From contig JADKCL010000025.1 of the NCBI GenBank assembly GCA_016718825.1, forward strand, positions 1 to 64,000: a stretch of 64,000 nucleotides of DNA, written 5' to 3'. Numbering within the stretch: position 1 is the first letter of the stretch; the number at the start of each line of letters is the position of its first letter. Both the position numbers and the translations under genes were made by a program. A model generated the notes under the pieces. That model was not told where the DNA came from. It made no database searches and worked only from the letters and a program-made list of their open reading frames with translations. Shown here piece by piece: positions 62,749 through 64,000 of the stretch. The DNA is from Bacteroidota bacterium. Its GTDB lineage: Bacteria; Bacteroidota; Bacteroidia; J057; JADKCL01.

Positions 62749-63438
62749 TCAACGGTCAGACGCGTAAGAAGTTTTGAGATTGCCTTGAACCGGATTGGGG
62801 GTAATGGCGAGGTTTTTTTCTTTCTTTTCACCATTTGAATTCTTTTCAGTTTGCTCGCGACCACTTTGGAGCATCTGATCGATGTAAAGGCGCAAATTCT
62901 GAGATTCGCCATTGTGTGGACGCATTCTCACATTTGGACCATTCTTGATTTGCAGATCAAAGCCTTGATCAAAATAGACGATTCCGCGCACTGATTCCCA
63001 AGAAATGGAGCGTTTTTGAAATGCGTATACCCGATAGCGTATGCCTTGGGAATCAAAATAGGCGTAGTGTCGAGGGTCGATCAGTGGTTGCAAAAGGCCA
63101 ATGCCAATCAATCCATAGCAGAAGTACTGCATGGGGGTATGAAATGGGCTATAAGACAGCATGGTGGATGCGGTTGTCAGCCAAAGAAGCGCAAGGCCGC
63201 CAAGGGAGATCAGCAAGCCTGGCAAATACCTAAGGTGATGTCGCCATCTTTTTGGGACGGTAAACCCTGCCATCAATAGCAAACCTGCCCCAATTGTCAC
63301 GAGATTTTGCGTCAAATGGCCTTGGACATGCTCGTATTCGCGGAGAGCATTGCCGATCAAAAAGATGCCTACAACAGCTTGTGCCCACACATAAGCTTTT
63401 GTAGTACCTGATTTGAGGTACACTTTTAATCCGTTCAT
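62749..63438 (-). CDS. Membrane protein with PH-like cytosolic domain, 229 residues
   Basis: Four membrane helices (about 12-112) are followed by a soluble part (about 120-200) with short beta strands (YAYFDSQGIRYRVYAFQKRSISWESVRGIVYF). This is the bacterial PH-like pattern in which a strand-loop region follows membrane helices, and the final 30 residues are Lys/Glu/Asn-rich. Similar proteins of unknown function are common in Bacteroidota. No promoter match was found. The gene stands alone between two gene-free stretches. The family assignment is by fold pattern only. Confidence 0.7.
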   Translation of the reverse strand: MNGLKVYLKSGTTKAYVWAQAVVGIFLIGNALREYEHVQGHLTQNLVTIGAGLLLMAGFTVPKRWRHHLRYLPGLLISLGGLALLWLTTASTMLSYSPFHTPMQYFCYGLIGIGLLQPLIDPRHYAYFDSQGIRYRVYAFQKRSISWESVRGIVYFDQGFDLQIKNGPNVRMRPHNGESQNLRLYIDQMLQSGREQTEKNSNGEKKEKNLAITPNPVQGNLKTSYASDR

Positions 63439-63866
63439 TTAACTACTTCGCAAAGCGAACAATTTAGTATCTAATTACTTTTTCCCGACTCAATTTACGA
63501 AACATTCATACCAAGCCAAATAAAATGCTGAATTATTGAAGTCATCCGATGGTTCTGACTTGAATGGGATCAATTCTTACATCTTTCATTGCTCGCATGT
63601 AAGGCATTTGTCCATTCTCTAAGCAAAATGTGCTATATGTTTGGGTTTGAGGCTACCTGAATCGATTTAGGACATGCGTTTTGGACGCAAAGTGACAAAT
63701 CTAGGGTGTTAGTCGGCCGAATGTTCTCATTTTGCCTTCGACTTTCTGCAAGGTAGCTTTATTCTTATCAGGGGCGGGTTGGATCGCCTCTGACCATGAT
63801 TTCCTTTTTCGCTTTTTCTATTCCCCGGAACCATCCGGGGACGGTGAACTATTGACGTTACGCACG
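63439..63866. other. Gene-free stretch before the last gene
   Basis: There are 428 bp, mostly AT-rich, with no credible ORF or consensus promoter. A perfect hairpin lies at 63823-63840, 27 bases before the ATG of the partial gene. Confidence 0.5.
63823..63840. repeat. Perfect hairpin in the leader of the last gene
   Basis: CCCCGGA and TCCGGGG enclose a 4-base loop (ACCA). On the plus strand it would lie in the 5' leader of the gene at 63867; there is no U tract after it in that direction. Its role is unknown. Confidence 0.5.
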
Positions 63867-64000
63867 ATGAAAACAAGAGTACTTTTCTGTCTGTTTTGCG
63901 CTTGCTTGGTCGCTGCCGGGTCATTTGGTCAAGGGGTCAATCTCATTGCAAATGGAGATTTTGAAAACATCGGAAGTCATCCTATTGGCCCGGGCGAACT
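63867..64000 (+). CDS. Secreted protein, N-terminal part only (cut by window end)
   Basis: The frame begins at an ATG with a typical signal peptide (MKTRVLFCLFCACLVAAGSFGQ) and continues GVNLIANGDFENIGSHPIGPGE to the window edge (44 codons). The ANGDFE start is the usual first strand of jelly-roll carbohydrate-binding domains in Bacteroidota secreted proteins, which often end with a type IX sorting domain. The rest of the protein lies outside. The leader holds a perfect hairpin. Confidence 0.75.
   Translation, partial: MKTRVLFCLFCACLVAAGSFGQGVNLIANGDFENIGSHPIGPGE

Overview
The window reads as chromosomal DNA of a Bacteroidota bacterium. Several start sites are preceded by the Bacteroidota-type promoter (TTTG, 19-20 bases, TAnnTTTG). 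One secreted protein carries a C-terminal type IX secretion sorting domain. Lipoproteins with plain N-terminal lipoboxes are common, and transketolase is encoded as two half-genes. A Saprospiria-like member is plausible, but that is inference. There are no rRNA or tRNA genes and no CRISPR array.

Region 1 (1-8.4 kb, all leftward) is a conflict region. It holds an OLD-family ATPase/TOPRIM nuclease cut by the window edge, a DUF4157 polymorphic toxin with a nuclease-like C-terminus and an overlapping immunity candidate, and an orphan SNF2/RapA-type helicase with its own promoter.

Region 2 (8.8-26.8 kb, leftward) is a Tc (toxin complex) locus, read in order from a promoter at 26.79 kb: SpvB/TcB, then TcB-TcC (Rhs) with a variable C-terminal tail, then a TcA N-terminal fragment, TcA1 and TcA2. 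The TcA shell/neuraminidase-like half and the TcB-binding half are separate genes. Two net +1 frameshifts (about 17.88 and 24.09 kb) split what look like continuous proteins. GC content appears higher here than in the flanks.

Region 3 (26.9-31 kb) has an unknown 341-residue protein, an IS3-like element whose transposase is broken by two frameshifts and whose right end carries four 17-bp repeats at about 32-bp period, and a gene-free stretch packed with palindromes.

Region 4 (31-64 kb) is mostly ordinary chromosome. It contains a T9SS cargo protein, a phosphoesterase-like protein, a glutamate-synthase-like flavoprotein, a DUF47/PiT phosphate uptake pair whose 3' end runs into a poly-G stretch that looks like a sequencing artefact, the two transketolase halves, and a tandemly duplicated two-gene secreted module. 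It continues with a cell-wall/surface acylation operon (LysM pseudo-transglycosylase, two SGNH proteins, MBOAT), an Rpn-type nuclease, biotin carboxylase, RidA, an EF-G-like GTPase, MarR, a di-haem peroxidase, a TPM/Tim44-like membrane operon and a GH13 lipoprotein. A possible structured RNA lies at 62.47-62.56 kb, and another secreted protein begins at the right edge.
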